Positions 42,869 to 52,154 of a DNA stretch of 64,000 nt are shown here, piece by piece. A program made the translations under genes and the position numbers. Positions within the stretch are counted from its first letter, which is position 1, and the number at the start of each line of letters is the position of its first letter. The notes under the pieces are model-generated. The model was given only the letters and a program-made list of their open reading frames with translations. It had not been told where the DNA came from and did not search any database. Origin of the DNA: Paenibacillus aceris (lineage in GTDB: Bacteria > Bacillota > Bacilli > Paenibacillales > NBRC-103111); assembly GCF_017874035.1 (NCBI RefSeq), contig NZ_JAGGKV010000002.1, positions 124,001 to 188,000 of the forward strand, written 5' to 3'.

Positions 42869-43495
42869 TTAGAAACCGAATGCTTCATCTTCAAAATGAG
42901 ACGTGTCAGCATGAAGCCGGATATGCGGCTCTTTATTTACCATTTCCACTACACTTAGACAGGTTGGATGAAAATATGGCGGGTTCCAAAGCTCAGCAAG
43001 TGCTCTCTTCTCAAAATAAGCCATAATCACTTTCAATGTGACCGTGTGTGAAACGAGAGCAATTGTTTGTCCCTCATGCACAGCAAGCATTCGTTCTAGA
43101 GCTGGAAGGACGCGGGCCTGGAGATCCGGATAAGACTCCCCTTGCACAGGTCGATACTGCTCAGGATTTCGCCAGAAGGCGTGAAAGCTATCCGGCTCTA
43201 ATGCCTCGATTTCATCCGATATGCGCCCTTCCCAGGCGCCTAAATTCATCTCACGCCAGTCATCAGAAGCTTGAATGGCGATATCGCGATCTCCTTTGAT
43301 GATGGTAGCCGTTTGTAAAGTCCTTCCACTACTGCTTGCATATAGAGCCTCGAATGGAACTTCCTTCAAAGCATAAGACAACCATAAAGCTTGCTGTTCG
43401 CCTAATGATGACAGCGGAGAATCCATATGCCCCTGCATGCGGCGCTCCACGTTCCAAACTGTTTCACCGTGACGGATTAGATAAAGCTTTGTCAT
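42869..43495 (-). CDS. Histidine phosphatase family protein (GpmB/PhoE-like)
   Basis: A 208-residue phosphatase of the 2H/RHG superfamily. LYLIRHGETVWNVERRMQGH supplies the catalytic histidine, GRTLQTATI the arginine, REMNLGAWEG the general acid glutamate, and VSHTVTLKVIM the second histidine. Likely acts on small phosphate esters; candidates include adenosylcobalamin/alpha-ribazole phosphate or phosphoglycerate-like substrates, which I cannot decide between. A TTG two codons earlier is ignored in favour of ATG 43495, with GGAGGGG nine bases upstream. Confidence 0.9.
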   Translation of the reverse strand: MTKLYLIRHGETVWNVERRMQGHMDSPLSSLGEQQALWLSYALKEVPFEALYASSSGRTLQTATIIKGDRDIAIQASDDWREMNLGAWEGRISDEIEALEPDSFHAFWRNPEQYRPVQGESYPDLQARVLPALERMLAVHEGQTIALVSHTVTLKVIMAYFEKRALAELWNPPYFHPTCLSVVEMVNKEPHIRLHADTSHFEDEAFGF

Positions 43496-43527
43496 AGCCA
43501 AATTCCCCTCCCCATGGAATCCATCGT

Positions 43528-44529
43528 TTAAGTTAACATCAATAACGCAACAAAGGAATCAAGATCCAACGCGCCAAAGTAGCGACGCAGTTCAACTCCC
43601 TCTAACCGTTCGCGAACAACGGTTTCTTCATACCGGGAGCCGCGAAGCATATCTTCCAGCTCAGCTACATCGCTGGCTCCGAAGAAGTCTCCATAAATTT
43701 TCAACTCCTGTATATGGCCCTCTTCAATCGATAAACGAACATCCAATTTCCCAACGCCCTCGAAACGCTTAAAGTTTTGCACGGTACTCTTCGGCGACTT
43801 ACCGTAGTTCCAATCCCAATTCCCATAACGGTCATCGGAAATCTGACGGATATGTCGCCAATCCTCCGCTGTGAGCTTGTACGCAGGAACGTCGGAAGCT
43901 TCCATACCAAATATGGAGGAGAGCAGCTTTAAGCGGAAGTCTTCTATAGTTAGTGGTTCGTTCAGAAATTCAACAATATTAGCCACTCTGCTGCGAATGG
44001 ATTTGATACCTTTGGACTGGATTTTGTCTGGGCTCACCTTGAGGGCTGAGACGACATTTTCAATCTCTGAGTTAAATAAAAGGGTGCCATGGCTGAACAT
44101 TCGGCCTTTCGTTGCAAATTGCGCATTGCCTGATATTTTTCGATCGCCGACTTGAATATCATTGCGCCCAGTTAAGGACGCTTCCACTCCTAGCTTGCGG
44201 AGGGCTTCTACGACGGGCTCCGTAAACTTTTGAAAGTTGTGAAACGAATTCCCGTCATCTTTGGTAATGAAGCTGAAATTCAGATTGCCTAAATCGTGAT
44301 AGACCGCTCCGCCGCCGGAAAGTCTGCGTACGACATGCAGGTTTTGCTCTTTCACATATTCCGGGTTGATTTCTTCCAACGTGTTTTGATTTTTGCCAAT
44401 AATAATGGACGGTTCATTTATGTAAAAAAGCAAATAACTTTCCTGCTCAGGAAGATGCCTCAACGCGTACTCCTCAATCGCCAAATTTATCCGTGGATCC
44501 GTGATTCCTTCGTTATCAATAAATAGCAT
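43528..44529 (-). CDS. Lipoate-protein ligase (LplA/LplJ-like)
   Basis: A 333-residue enzyme that adenylates free lipoate and attaches it to E2/GcvH lysines. The N-terminal catalytic domain contains RRLSGGGAVYHDLGN (lipoyl-AMP loop) and GDRKISGNAQF with the catalytic lysine. The C-terminal accessory domain (from about 240, NFKRFEGVGKLDVRLSI) is present as in LplJ. Length matches B. subtilis LplJ (331). It begins directly at the conserved MLFID. It precedes the phosphatase gene by 32 bases and follows a GNAT gene by 16 bases. Confidence 0.94.
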   Translation of the reverse strand: MLFIDNEGITDPRINLAIEEYALRHLPEQESYLLFYINEPSIIIGKNQNTLEEINPEYVKEQNLHVVRRLSGGGAVYHDLGNLNFSFITKDDGNSFHNFQKFTEPVVEALRKLGVEASLTGRNDIQVGDRKISGNAQFATKGRMFSHGTLLFNSEIENVVSALKVSPDKIQSKGIKSIRSRVANIVEFLNEPLTIEDFRLKLLSSIFGMEASDVPAYKLTAEDWRHIRQISDDRYGNWDWNYGKSPKSTVQNFKRFEGVGKLDVRLSIEEGHIQELKIYGDFFGASDVAELEDMLRGSRYEETVVRERLEGVELRRYFGALDLDSFVALLMLT

Positions 44530-44545
44530 GATCTTGCTCCTTCAG

Positions 44546-45025
44546 TTAATAAGTTAAATCGTTCGTCATCGTTCTATTAAGCGTTGTCATCCCCAATGAT
44601 TGGTAAAATGCGATGGCCCGTTCGTTAAACTCCCATACGTTAAGCTCTAGCGATGCAGCCGACCGTTGCCGTGCCCAATCCACAGAGGCCATATAGAGGG
44701 CCCTTCCAATGCCTTGGCGCTGAGCGTCAGGCGACACAGCCAGTTCGTTCAAATAGGCGTAAATGCGCGGAATCAGCGCTTCATATGCGGGGCTTTTCTT
44801 CAACTCCAGCATCGCCACGCCAACCACTTGCCCGCCTTTCTCAGCGACCAGAATCACCTTATTCTGCTGATCGGAAAAGCTGCGATACCAGCCCATGGCA
44901 ACGACTCGGTCCAGCCTTGCAAAACGTTCGGGTAAAGCGGCTGCATGCTCCTCTTGACCGAAACGGATGATAGCATTCACAGCTTCATAGTCTTCGGACC
45001 GTGCGCGACGTATGATGAGATCCAA
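44546..45025 (-). CDS. GNAT family N-acetyltransferase
   Basis: A 159-residue acetyltransferase with the GNAT core: the beta-4 region AYLNELAVSPDAQRQGIGRALY gives the acetyl-CoA pyrophosphate loop (QRQGIG) and FNERAIAFYQSLGM the final helix. Substrate unknown. It is the first gene of the minus-strand run that continues to the lipoate ligase, and it diverges from a second GNAT gene at 45181. No promoter could be assigned confidently in the AT-rich 155-base gap. Confidence 0.85.
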   Translation of the reverse strand: MDLIIRRARSEDYEAVNAIIRFGQEEHAAALPERFARLDRVVAMGWYRSFSDQQNKVILVAEKGGQVVGVAMLELKKSPAYEALIPRIYAYLNELAVSPDAQRQGIGRALYMASVDWARQRSAASLELNVWEFNERAIAFYQSLGMTTLNRTMTNDLTY

Positions 45026-45180
45026 ATCTATTCCCTCCCGTTATCCGCTTGCAGTTTCATTCCATTGTTTTATAGCTTACATCAAAGAACAAGTTTTTTC
45101 CACTTTTATGATTGAATTTTTATGCATAAATTTGTATATTTATAATATATTATTTAGAACCGAAAGGAGCTTATTCGTCA

Positions 45181-45981
45181 ATGAACGACTCTCTACTCTT
45201 TTACAACGCCATCGATACCATTGCTTCCAATACTTGGCCAGCCGAGACTACAGCGTATATCGATAACTGGCAGCTGCGGGCTACCCGAGGCATTACAAAG
45301 CGTGCAAATAGCGTACTTGCGATCGGTGAATTTCCCCATTCCGCTAACTGGCTGCCGCTTATCGAACAGTTCTATGCCGACAAAGGCTTACCCGCCATTT
45401 TTCATATTAGCGATGCATCCCCTTCAGGCCTGGATGGGCTGCTGCATGCACAAGGATATGCCATCGACCTCCCTTGTCTCATGATGTTTGCTAGCGCTCA
45501 GGAAGCGGCGGCGGCAGCGCAGCAAAAGCTGATGTCGCGAGACGTTGCTGCTCTCAGCGTGGAATGGGTCACCGAGGCAGATGAAGAATGGCTGGACGCC
45601 TTTCTCATGCTTGAAAAGTATAAGGAGAATTCCAAATCCGATTACAAAGGAATTTGCAATCGAATTTCGGAGACGAAAGGATTTGTAAAAATAAAAAAGG
45701 CTGATCGCATCATCGCCGTTGGAACGGCTGTTGTTCAAGACGAGTGGGCAGGCTTTCTGAATGTCGTTGTTAGCGAAGAGCACCGTGGTCAAGGGGTGGC
45801 TTATTTTCTTATGCATGCCCTAACTGCCTGGAGTATAAAACATGGCGCTGCTCAGCAGTATTTGCAGGTCGTCTCCACCAATACAGCCGCCGTTTCGTTA
45901 TACGAAAAGCTTGGCTATCAAACCAAATATGGCTATCACTACCGGATTAAGTATGATTTGCGGCCACTTGCATCATCCTAA
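45181..45981 (+). CDS. GNAT family N-acetyltransferase with N-terminal extension
   Basis: A 266-residue protein. Residues about 150-260 form a GNAT domain: VVVSEEHRGQGVAYFLMHAL (acetyl-CoA loop RGQGVA) and TNTAAVSLYEKLGYQ. The first ~140 residues have a second, weaker GNAT-like arrangement, as in tandem GNAT proteins. Function is unknown. AAAGGAG precedes ATG 45181. The SDR gene begins 36 bases downstream on the same strand, suggesting a two-gene unit. Confidence 0.82.
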   Translation: MNDSLLFYNAIDTIASNTWPAETTAYIDNWQLRATRGITKRANSVLAIGEFPHSANWLPLIEQFYADKGLPAIFHISDASPSGLDGLLHAQGYAIDLPCLMMFASAQEAAAAAQQKLMSRDVAALSVEWVTEADEEWLDAFLMLEKYKENSKSDYKGICNRISETKGFVKIKKADRIIAVGTAVVQDEWAGFLNVVVSEEHRGQGVAYFLMHALTAWSIKHGAAQQYLQVVSTNTAAVSLYEKLGYQTKYGYHYRIKYDLRPLASS

Positions 45982-46017
45982 CAAAGAATTTGTTTGGGAT
46001 GAAAGGAGCCTTATTAC

Positions 46018-46887
46018 ATGGCAACAGCTACACAACCAAAACCAGTATTTCCACCTCAGCATCAAAATGCGCAACCTGGCATTGAGTCGCAGATGAACCC
46101 AAGGCCTGAGTTCGACAACACTGCCTACAAAGCAGCCGGTAAGCTGAAGGATAAAGTCGCACTAATTACCGGGGGCGATAGCGGCATTGGCCGTGCGATT
46201 GCAGTCGCCTATGCCAAAGAAGGCGCAGATGTCGTAATCGTCTATCTGAACGAGCATGGAGACGCGGAAGAAACACAGCGGCACGTTGAGAAGGCAGGAC
46301 GTAAATGTCTGCATGTCGCAGGTGATATTGGCGACGAGAGTTTTTGCACAAAGATCATTGAACAGGTTGTTCAACAATTCGGGAAGCTCGATATTCTCGT
46401 GAACAATGCCGCCGAGCAGCATCCTCAGCCGAGCATAGAGAATATTACATCTGAGCAGCTGGAACGGACATTTCGCACCAATATCTTTTCGTTCTTTTAT
46501 TTGACCAAAGCCGCACTCCCCCATCTGAAATCCGGAAGCGCCATTATTAACACAGCCTCCATCACGGCTTATCACGGGCATGAACAGCTGGTCGACTATT
46601 CCGCTACAAAAGGAGCGATCGTCTCATTCACACGCTCCCTTTCGCTGCAATTGAACGCCAAAGGCATTCGCGTGAACGCCGTCGCTCCAGGTCCGATCTG
46701 GACGCCGCTTATTCCTTCGACCTTCACGGAGCAGGAGGTGGCTACCTTCGGCTCAACGACGCCTATGAAGCGCGCAGGGCAGCCCAGTGAGCTCGCGGCC
46801 AGCTACGTCTTCTTAGCCAGCGAGGACTCGTCCTATATGGCTGGGCAGGTGCTGCATGTCAATGGCGGCACGATCGTGAACGGTTAG
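46018..46887 (+). CDS. SDR family oxidoreductase (YhxD/YdaD-like)
   Basis: A 289-residue short-chain dehydrogenase. A ~40-residue Pro/Gln-rich N-terminal extension precedes the Rossmann motif TGGDSGIGRA; NNAA, a catalytic Ser in NTASITAY and the YSATKGA tyrosine-lysine pair follow, with APGPIWTPL at the cofactor/substrate side. This longer class includes the general stress proteins YdaD and YhdF of B. subtilis. Physiological substrate unknown. AAAGGAG precedes the ATG, and a bidirectional terminator follows at 46899-46947. Confidence 0.9.
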   Translation: MATATQPKPVFPPQHQNAQPGIESQMNPRPEFDNTAYKAAGKLKDKVALITGGDSGIGRAIAVAYAKEGADVVIVYLNEHGDAEETQRHVEKAGRKCLHVAGDIGDESFCTKIIEQVVQQFGKLDILVNNAAEQHPQPSIENITSEQLERTFRTNIFSFFYLTKAALPHLKSGSAIINTASITAYHGHEQLVDYSATKGAIVSFTRSLSLQLNAKGIRVNAVAPGPIWTPLIPSTFTEQEVATFGSTTPMKRAGQPSELAASYVFLASEDSSYMAGQVLHVNGGTIVNG

Positions 46888-46898
46888 AAGGTAAACAA

Positions 46899-46947
46899 AA
46901 AAGCATGCTCCCTACATGGCGGTTGTCCACATAGGGCGCATGCTTTT
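46899..46947. terminator. Bidirectional terminator between SDR and YdcF genes
   Basis: AAAAGCATGC/GCATGCTTTT outer stem with an imperfect inner CCCTA/TAGGG stem, flanked by A and T runs; sits between convergent genes. Confidence 0.88.
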
Positions 46948-46954
46948 CTTCTGT

Positions 46955-47650
46955 TTAGACGCCTGCCTTAAGGAGCAGCTTCGTCCATATCCACTTCGTA
47001 TAAGCAAGCGTTTCTCTCGCTTCATGGTACGGCATGAAAAGCACTTCGGATTTGGTCGAAGAAATAAGCGGATCTTTCAATCCTATCGTTTCGGCAATAT
47101 CTAAGGATCGCGAGCCGTGATAAGAGTGGGTCACGATGATCGAGCTTACAAGACCTTGCTCGTCCATTATTTGTTTAGAGAATAACAAATTCTCATATGT
47201 GCTTGTCGCCCGCGGCTCGATGAGAATACTTTTGGCGGGCAATCCCTTTTTCACTAAATAATTGCGCATGCCTTCCGCTTCGGTCAGCTTGGAACCGTTA
47301 TGATCCAGGCCGCCGCTAACAATCAGCTGTTTAAATTTGCCCTGTTTATACAAATCAAGAGCCAAATCAAGCCGCTCCTGCAATCCCGGACTTGGAATAT
47401 CTTGGCGTAAGGAAGCACCCAGCACAATGCCTACATCCACCTGCTTAGGCAGCGTTTGATCCGGTGCTACTTGCACCTTCCACTGAACATACATGATCCA
47501 AGCAGCCCCGATTAGGAACACAACGACAATTGTTCGAAACAGATGGATTAGCGTCCGCCGGAGTCTTGACTTCGTAACTGACTTTGGCGCTTTTCTCGGT
47601 TTTGGAGAAACCGTTCGTTGGTTACGATTCATGTTTGTTTTGGCTGTCAT
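46955..47650 (-). CDS. YdcF family (DUF218) membrane-anchored protein
   Basis: A 231-residue protein: basic N-terminus, one membrane span (LFRTIVVVFLIGAAWIMYV, about residues 33-52), then the extracytoplasmic DUF218 domain with DVGIVLGASL, LIVSGG, TEAEGMRNYLVKKG and EPRATSTYENLLFS. Members include SanA and ElyC, linked to envelope integrity and undecaprenyl carrier metabolism in Gram-negatives. The frame is open to 47704, but ATG 47650 with AAGGAG seven bases upstream is the likely start. It overlaps the end of the esterase gene by 29 bases, implying coupling. Confidence 0.87.
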   Translation of the reverse strand: MTAKTNMNRNQRTVSPKPRKAPKSVTKSRLRRTLIHLFRTIVVVFLIGAAWIMYVQWKVQVAPDQTLPKQVDVGIVLGASLRQDIPSPGLQERLDLALDLYKQGKFKQLIVSGGLDHNGSKLTEAEGMRNYLVKKGLPAKSILIEPRATSTYENLLFSKQIMDEQGLVSSIIVTHSYHGSRSLDIAETIGLKDPLISSTKSEVLFMPYHEARETLAYTKWIWTKLLLKAGV

Positions 47651-48314
47651 CCGAATACTCCTTATCCAAAAATGCGCTAACTTGGCGAAACAATGCAGCC
47701 GCATCGTCGCTATGACAAATGAGGTGGTTGGATCTCGGATGCCAGTGGATTTCCCGTTGGCCTCTCACTTTACGATAAATATAGCGCGCACTTTGTGGAT
47801 GAATCACATGATCCTTCTCGGACTGTGCAATCAAAGTTGGAATCCTCACCTGACTTAGCACGGGCTTTAGTTTGCGAACTAACCGGGTAAACTGCCAAGT
47901 GGCACTTAACGGCGTAGATTTCGCTTTAACAAGTGAAATTTTCCTTTGATACTTCCATTCGTCCCGCATCACTTCAAGCAACCTGCCCGGGCTTATATAG
48001 ATGACAGCCGTATTTAGTAAAATAAGCCGCCGGACCGGATATCTCACGGACAAATAAGCAGCAAGCAATCCCCCCATGGAGAAGCCTACCATATCGAATT
48101 GGCCATAATCTCTGGTCATGATTTCCGCTTGCTCTTCAGCAGCCGTAACCCAATCTTCCCAGCGGGAAGACTTCAATTGGTGATAGGAATCCCCGTTCCA
48201 TGGGAGCTCCGGCACTTTACAAAATTGACCGCGTTCACGCAAATGCCGAGCTAACGGCTCTACCTCGTAAGGCCCACCTGTGAATCCGTGGAACAATAAA
48301 CAGGGCTGTTTCAC
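47622..48314 (-). CDS. Alpha/beta-hydrolase (carboxylesterase/monoglyceride lipase-like)
   Basis: A 230-residue serine hydrolase. LLFHGFTGGPYEVE carries the oxyanion HGF motif, GFSMGGLL the nucleophile elbow, SEKDHVI the acid region (Asp), and RSNHLIC the catalytic His. It resembles small carboxylesterases such as Est30. There is no signal peptide, so it acts in the cytoplasm. A loosely spaced GTAA-rich leader precedes ATG 48314. It is co-transcribed with the YdcF-type gene, which overlaps its 3' end. Confidence 0.88.
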   Translation of the reverse strand: MKQPCLLFHGFTGGPYEVEPLARHLRERGQFCKVPELPWNGDSYHQLKSSRWEDWVTAAEEQAEIMTRDYGQFDMVGFSMGGLLAAYLSVRYPVRRLILLNTAVIYISPGRLLEVMRDEWKYQRKISLVKAKSTPLSATWQFTRLVRKLKPVLSQVRIPTLIAQSEKDHVIHPQSARYIYRKVRGQREIHWHPRSNHLICHSDDAAALFRQVSAFLDKEYSDDSQNKHES

Positions 48315-48368
48315 CCGGCATCCCTCCCATCTTGTAAACCGGTTGTTTTACAATATACCTAATTTATT

Positions 48369-49079
48369 CTATTTCTCTTTAATGGTGATGGCGTTAATTG
48401 TTACCTTTTCCTTTGGCTTGCTTGGCGTGGATTCCCCGCCCATTTCAACCGGCGTATCGGCAATTTTCGCAATCGTTGCCATGCCGTCCTGCGTCACTTT
48501 TCCGAAAATGGTGTAGTTCGGCATTTGGTTCAAGTTCGCGCAATCAGCACCCGAGCAAATAAAAAACTGGCTGCCATTCGTATTGGGACCGGAATTCGCC
48601 ATTGCGACAGTACCTGGTTCATATTTGTGCGTTGTTTTCAGCTCATCCGCGAACTTGTATCCAGGTCCGCCCATACCTGTGCCTTGCGGGTCACCGGTTT
48701 GAATCATGAACGACTTGATGATCCGGTGAAACGTTACATTATTATAGAAGCCTTCTTTGGATAAAAACACAAAGTTGTTGACGGTTTTGGGAGCTTCCTT
48801 TGCGAAAAGATCAATCGTAAACGAGCCTTTCGACGTCGTTACTTCCGCTTGATACGTTTTGTTCGTATCGATCGTCATATCTGGCGCTTTGCTCCATTGC
48901 TTAGCAGCCGGAGTCGCCGCAGGTGAAGCTGCTGCAGTAGCAGCCGGCGCCGTAGCGCCGCTTTTCGGAGTTGCCGTGCCTCCGGCCGTCTCAGTAGGCT
49001 TGTTGCCGCAAGCCGAGGCAATCATCGTAAGTGCGATCAATGTGAGTGGCAGAAGTTTCTTTGATTTGAGCAAGTTCAT
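48369..49079 (-). CDS. Lipoprotein peptidyl-prolyl cis-trans isomerase (cyclophilin)
   Basis: A 236-residue exported cyclophilin. A signal peptide ends in the lipobox IASAC (Cys24), so it should be lipid-anchored outside the membrane. An Ala/Thr/Pro-rich linker runs to about residue 60, followed by the cyclophilin domain with FHRIIKSFMIQTGDPQGTG, SQFFIC (active-site Phe/Gln) and NYTIFGKVTQDG. It would help fold secreted proteins. It lies just downstream of the class A PBP gene (46 bases) on the same strand, but no shared promoter is evident. Confidence 0.93.
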   Translation of the reverse strand: MNLLKSKKLLPLTLIALTMIASACGNKPTETAGGTATPKSGATAPAATAAASPAATPAAKQWSKAPDMTIDTNKTYQAEVTTSKGSFTIDLFAKEAPKTVNNFVFLSKEGFYNNVTFHRIIKSFMIQTGDPQGTGMGGPGYKFADELKTTHKYEPGTVAMANSGPNTNGSQFFICSGADCANLNQMPNYTIFGKVTQDGMATIAKIADTPVEMGGESTPSKPKEKVTINAITIKEK

Positions 49080-49125
49080 TGTGAATTCCTCCGTCTAGTC
49101 GTGGGTTCAAATTGCTGATCTTTCA

Positions 49126-51711
49126 TTACTGCGTTTTGGGCACAATCACTTGTTCCGCATCTGGCTTGCCATCCTTCGGTTTATCCGGAGTTCCATTCCC
49201 CGGCTTGTTCGGTGGCGTAGGTGTCGGACTTGGTACATTGTTTGCATTCGGACTCGGAGTTGGACTTGAACTCGGGCTCACACCTGGCTTGACCGTATTA
49301 CCCGGCGTAGGCGTAGGCTTCGTTCCCGGAGATTGCGTCGGATTTGTCGGTTCAATCCCATTGCCTGGTGAAGGCGTAGGTGACACTCCTGGTGCTGGAG
49401 ACGGCTTCGTTCCATCCGGAAGCGTGTCATCCTTAGGAATTTCCACGGAAGCCACATTCGATTTGGCACCTTCGACATTTGTGTCCGCGTTAAATGGCAC
49501 AACGTAATATTGATAGGTTTCTCCGCTGAATACCGACGAATCATTCACAATTGGCGTAGGTGATTGAATCAGAAGTTTAGCATCCGCGTCCTTGGATCCT
49601 TTGCGGTACACATTATAACTCGTCTTATCGCCAAGCGGTGTCCATGATAGTTTAACAGATTTCTTATCAATCTCATAAACAGCTGCTAAATCCGTAATTC
49701 CACTTGGGGTTTCAGTCGGAGTCGGCACATTGTCAGGCTTGACGAAGTTTGTGACAGGACGGCCCTCCAGCGATTTGGACATGATCTCTTTGAATAGAGC
49801 GGCTGTGCTTCCGCTGCCGACGGTTACATAGTGCTTCGCGTCAACCTTATCGAAACCTTCCCACACGGCTGCCGTCCATTCCGGCGTATAGCCAACGAAC
49901 CATACGTCACGGTCATACTGCTCGATGCCTTTAATATCCAAACCGGTTGAACCTGTTTTACCTGCGACAGGACGATTAAATTTCGCTTTGGTCCCCGTAC
50001 CGCCTGTTTCAACAACTCCCTGAAGAAGAAGGGTCATATAATAAGCGGTTTTCGGCTGTATCACTTGTTTCTTCTCAGCTTTATAAGCAGCGATTTCCTT
50101 CCCTTGTGCATCCGTAATGCGAAGGATCGCGTGGGTTTTGTTGAGAGACCCCTGGTTGGCGAAAGCTGAATAAGCGGTTGCCATTTGCAGTGGTGAAACG
50201 CCATCCGTAAGACCTCCAAGGGCGATAGCCAAATTTTTGTCTTTCTGCGGATTCAACTGGATGCCCAGGTTTTTGGCAAAATTGATACCTGCATTCACGC
50301 CCATTTTATCGAGCAGCCAGACCGGAGCTAAGTTATATGACTTTTTCACCGCTTCAAGCATCGTGACTTGGCCATGCGTCACACGGTCATAGTTGCGTGG
50401 AGAATAGGTCCCATTCCCGAATGAAGTTTGAGAGTCATCCATCATGGAATATGGCGTGTAATCCCCGCTCTCCAGCGCAGGTCCGTAGGCGGCAATCGGT
50501 TTGAAGGATGAGCCTGGCTGCCTTTTGGAATAAATACGGCTGAAGCCCCGCGATTTGTAATCTCGCCCACCGATCATAGCCATCAAACCGCCTGTTTTAT
50601 TATCTACAATGACCATAGCACTTTGAATTTTCTGCCCGTCAGAAGCATCCTTCTGGAAAAAACTTGGATTGGCATACGTTTTCTCCATAACTTGTTGTGC
50701 TTTCGTATTCATCGATGTGTAGATGCGATAACCTTTTGTCAACAATTCATCTTCATCAATACCGTACATATCTTCCGCTTCATTCATGACATAATCCACG
50801 TAGCTGGCGTAATCCTTTGTGCTCGTAGCGGCTACCGCTGGAGGTGTATAATCCACAGCTGCTGCTTTCGCACGCTCAGCTTCCGTTATATAACCTTGAT
50901 CTGCCATCAATTTGAGCACGACAGCCCGGCGCTCTTTAGACAGGTCAGGATTCGCTAACGGCGAGTATTTGGAAGGCGCCTTCGGCAGAGCCGCTAAGGT
51001 AGCCATTTCCCATACCTCTAAGTCATTCAAGTTGGATTTGCCGAAGTACACCTTGGCAGCTGATTTAATGCCATACGCATTGCTTCCGAAGAAAATACGA
51101 TTCAGATAAAATTCAAGAATTTCATCCTTGGTATACTTTTCATCCAATGCAAAAGCGATAGACATCTCCGTTCCTTTACGGAAGGCGGTTTTCTCTGAGC
51201 TGAGGAACACGTTTTTGGCTAACTGCTGCGTTATGGTACTTCCGCCTTCAACGGCGCTCATATGAATAACGTCTTTGACCAGCGCCCGGCCAATCGCCCA
51301 GAAGTCAACGCCGGAATGCTGCTCAAACCGGCGATCCTCGGTCGCAATAAAAGCCTGCTTCAAGCGCTCCGGTACGTCTTTGATTTTCACGCTTTCGCGG
51401 TTCTCGCCCTTATAAATCTTGGCAATTTCCGTTGGTTGTTTATCCTTGCCTTCTTCCTGCGCATAAATAAGTGTTGATTCCGTCGTCGTTTCGATCTTAT
51501 CGATATTCGTTTCCAGAATCTTAAAGCCGCTCATAATAACGACAATATAAACGGCCATAGCGCAAATGATTGCCAAAATCGTTGCTATAATAGAACCTAA
51601 AATTAATTTACGGAAATTAAACTTCTTCTTTTTCGGACTTTTCTTATTGCCTTGTGGTTTCGTTTTGGCATTCGTTGTTGACTGTTTATTTGTAGGTTTC
51701 TCCAAATCCAC
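49126..51711 (-). CDS. Class A penicillin-binding protein (PBP1A/PonA-like) with FN3 domain and Pro-rich tail
   Basis: An 861-residue peptidoglycan synthase. A basic cytoplasmic segment and one membrane span (about 36-60) precede the GT51 glycosyltransferase (TEDRRFEQHSGVDFWAIGRA with catalytic Glu, GGSTITQQLAKN), then the transpeptidase with SSFKP, SYN and KTGS. A fibronectin type III domain spans about 665-755, followed by a ~100-residue Pro/Ser/Thr/Gly tail (PTPTP repeats) ending at residue 861. PonA-like PBPs of Bacillus have a comparable but shorter tail. Transcribed toward the cyclophilin gene. Confidence 0.94.
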   Translation of the reverse strand: MDLEKPTNKQSTTNAKTKPQGNKKSPKKKKFNFRKLILGSIIATILAIICAMAVYIVVIMSGFKILETNIDKIETTTESTLIYAQEEGKDKQPTEIAKIYKGENRESVKIKDVPERLKQAFIATEDRRFEQHSGVDFWAIGRALVKDVIHMSAVEGGSTITQQLAKNVFLSSEKTAFRKGTEMSIAFALDEKYTKDEILEFYLNRIFFGSNAYGIKSAAKVYFGKSNLNDLEVWEMATLAALPKAPSKYSPLANPDLSKERRAVVLKLMADQGYITEAERAKAAAVDYTPPAVAATSTKDYASYVDYVMNEAEDMYGIDEDELLTKGYRIYTSMNTKAQQVMEKTYANPSFFQKDASDGQKIQSAMVIVDNKTGGLMAMIGGRDYKSRGFSRIYSKRQPGSSFKPIAAYGPALESGDYTPYSMMDDSQTSFGNGTYSPRNYDRVTHGQVTMLEAVKKSYNLAPVWLLDKMGVNAGINFAKNLGIQLNPQKDKNLAIALGGLTDGVSPLQMATAYSAFANQGSLNKTHAILRITDAQGKEIAAYKAEKKQVIQPKTAYYMTLLLQGVVETGGTGTKAKFNRPVAGKTGSTGLDIKGIEQYDRDVWFVGYTPEWTAAVWEGFDKVDAKHYVTVGSGSTAALFKEIMSKSLEGRPVTNFVKPDNVPTPTETPSGITDLAAVYEIDKKSVKLSWTPLGDKTSYNVYRKGSKDADAKLLIQSPTPIVNDSSVFSGETYQYYVVPFNADTNVEGAKSNVASVEIPKDDTLPDGTKPSPAPGVSPTPSPGNGIEPTNPTQSPGTKPTPTPGNTVKPGVSPSSSPTPSPNANNVPSPTPTPPNKPGNGTPDKPKDGKPDAEQVIVPKTQ

Positions 51712-51750
51712 CGACTCCCTCGTTGTACAATTCTTTTACTATTAACCAAG

Positions 51751-51777
51751 AAAAGAACAACCTTAAACAAGGTTGCT
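51751..51777 (-). terminator. hfq terminator
   Basis: Nine-bp stem AGCAACCTT/AAGGTTGTT with a four-base loop and CTTTTCTT tail on the minus strand, after the hfq stop. Confidence 0.75.
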
Positions 51778-51848
51778 CCCACAAGTGTCTATTCGGTTAG
51801 ACGGTTCAGTCCATTAAAAAGTTGCAAAACCAAACGAGTAAAGGAATA

Positions 51849-52088
51849 TTATTCCGTTGCTTCCGTAGCAGCCATTAAAGAAACAGCCCGTTGCGGCGTG
51901 AAAGTGGAAATAGCATGCTTGTACACCATTTGTTGACGACCTTCGCTGTCAATGATGATTGTAAAGTTGTCAAAAGCGCGGATCAGCCCTCTGATTTGGA
52001 ACCCATTCGTTAGATAAACGGTGACGGGAATGCTTTCTTTGCGAAGTTGATTTAAAAAGTTGTCCTGAATGTTAATGGATCGGTTCAT
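51849..52088 (-). CDS. hfq: RNA chaperone Hfq
   Basis: A 79-residue Sm-like protein forming a hexameric ring that binds small RNAs and poly(A)/U-rich RNA. The Sm1 motif ([23 protein letters not shown]) is represented by [11 protein letters not shown] and Sm2 by YKHAISTF; Gln8 of NFLNQLR is the distal/proximal site residue. The C-terminal tail is short, as in Bacillota. It follows miaA by 66 bases in the conserved miaA-hfq order and is ended by the terminator at 51751-51777. Confidence 0.96.
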   Translation of the reverse strand: MNRSINIQDNFLNQLRKESIPVTVYLTNGFQIRGLIRAFDNFTIIIDSEGRQQMVYKHAISTFTPQRAVSLMAATEATE

Positions 52089-52154
52089 CAGTAGGTCCCC
52101 CTTAATGGAATGAAACTATCGCCTGACGGCGCTATTTTCTAGTGGTCATATTTG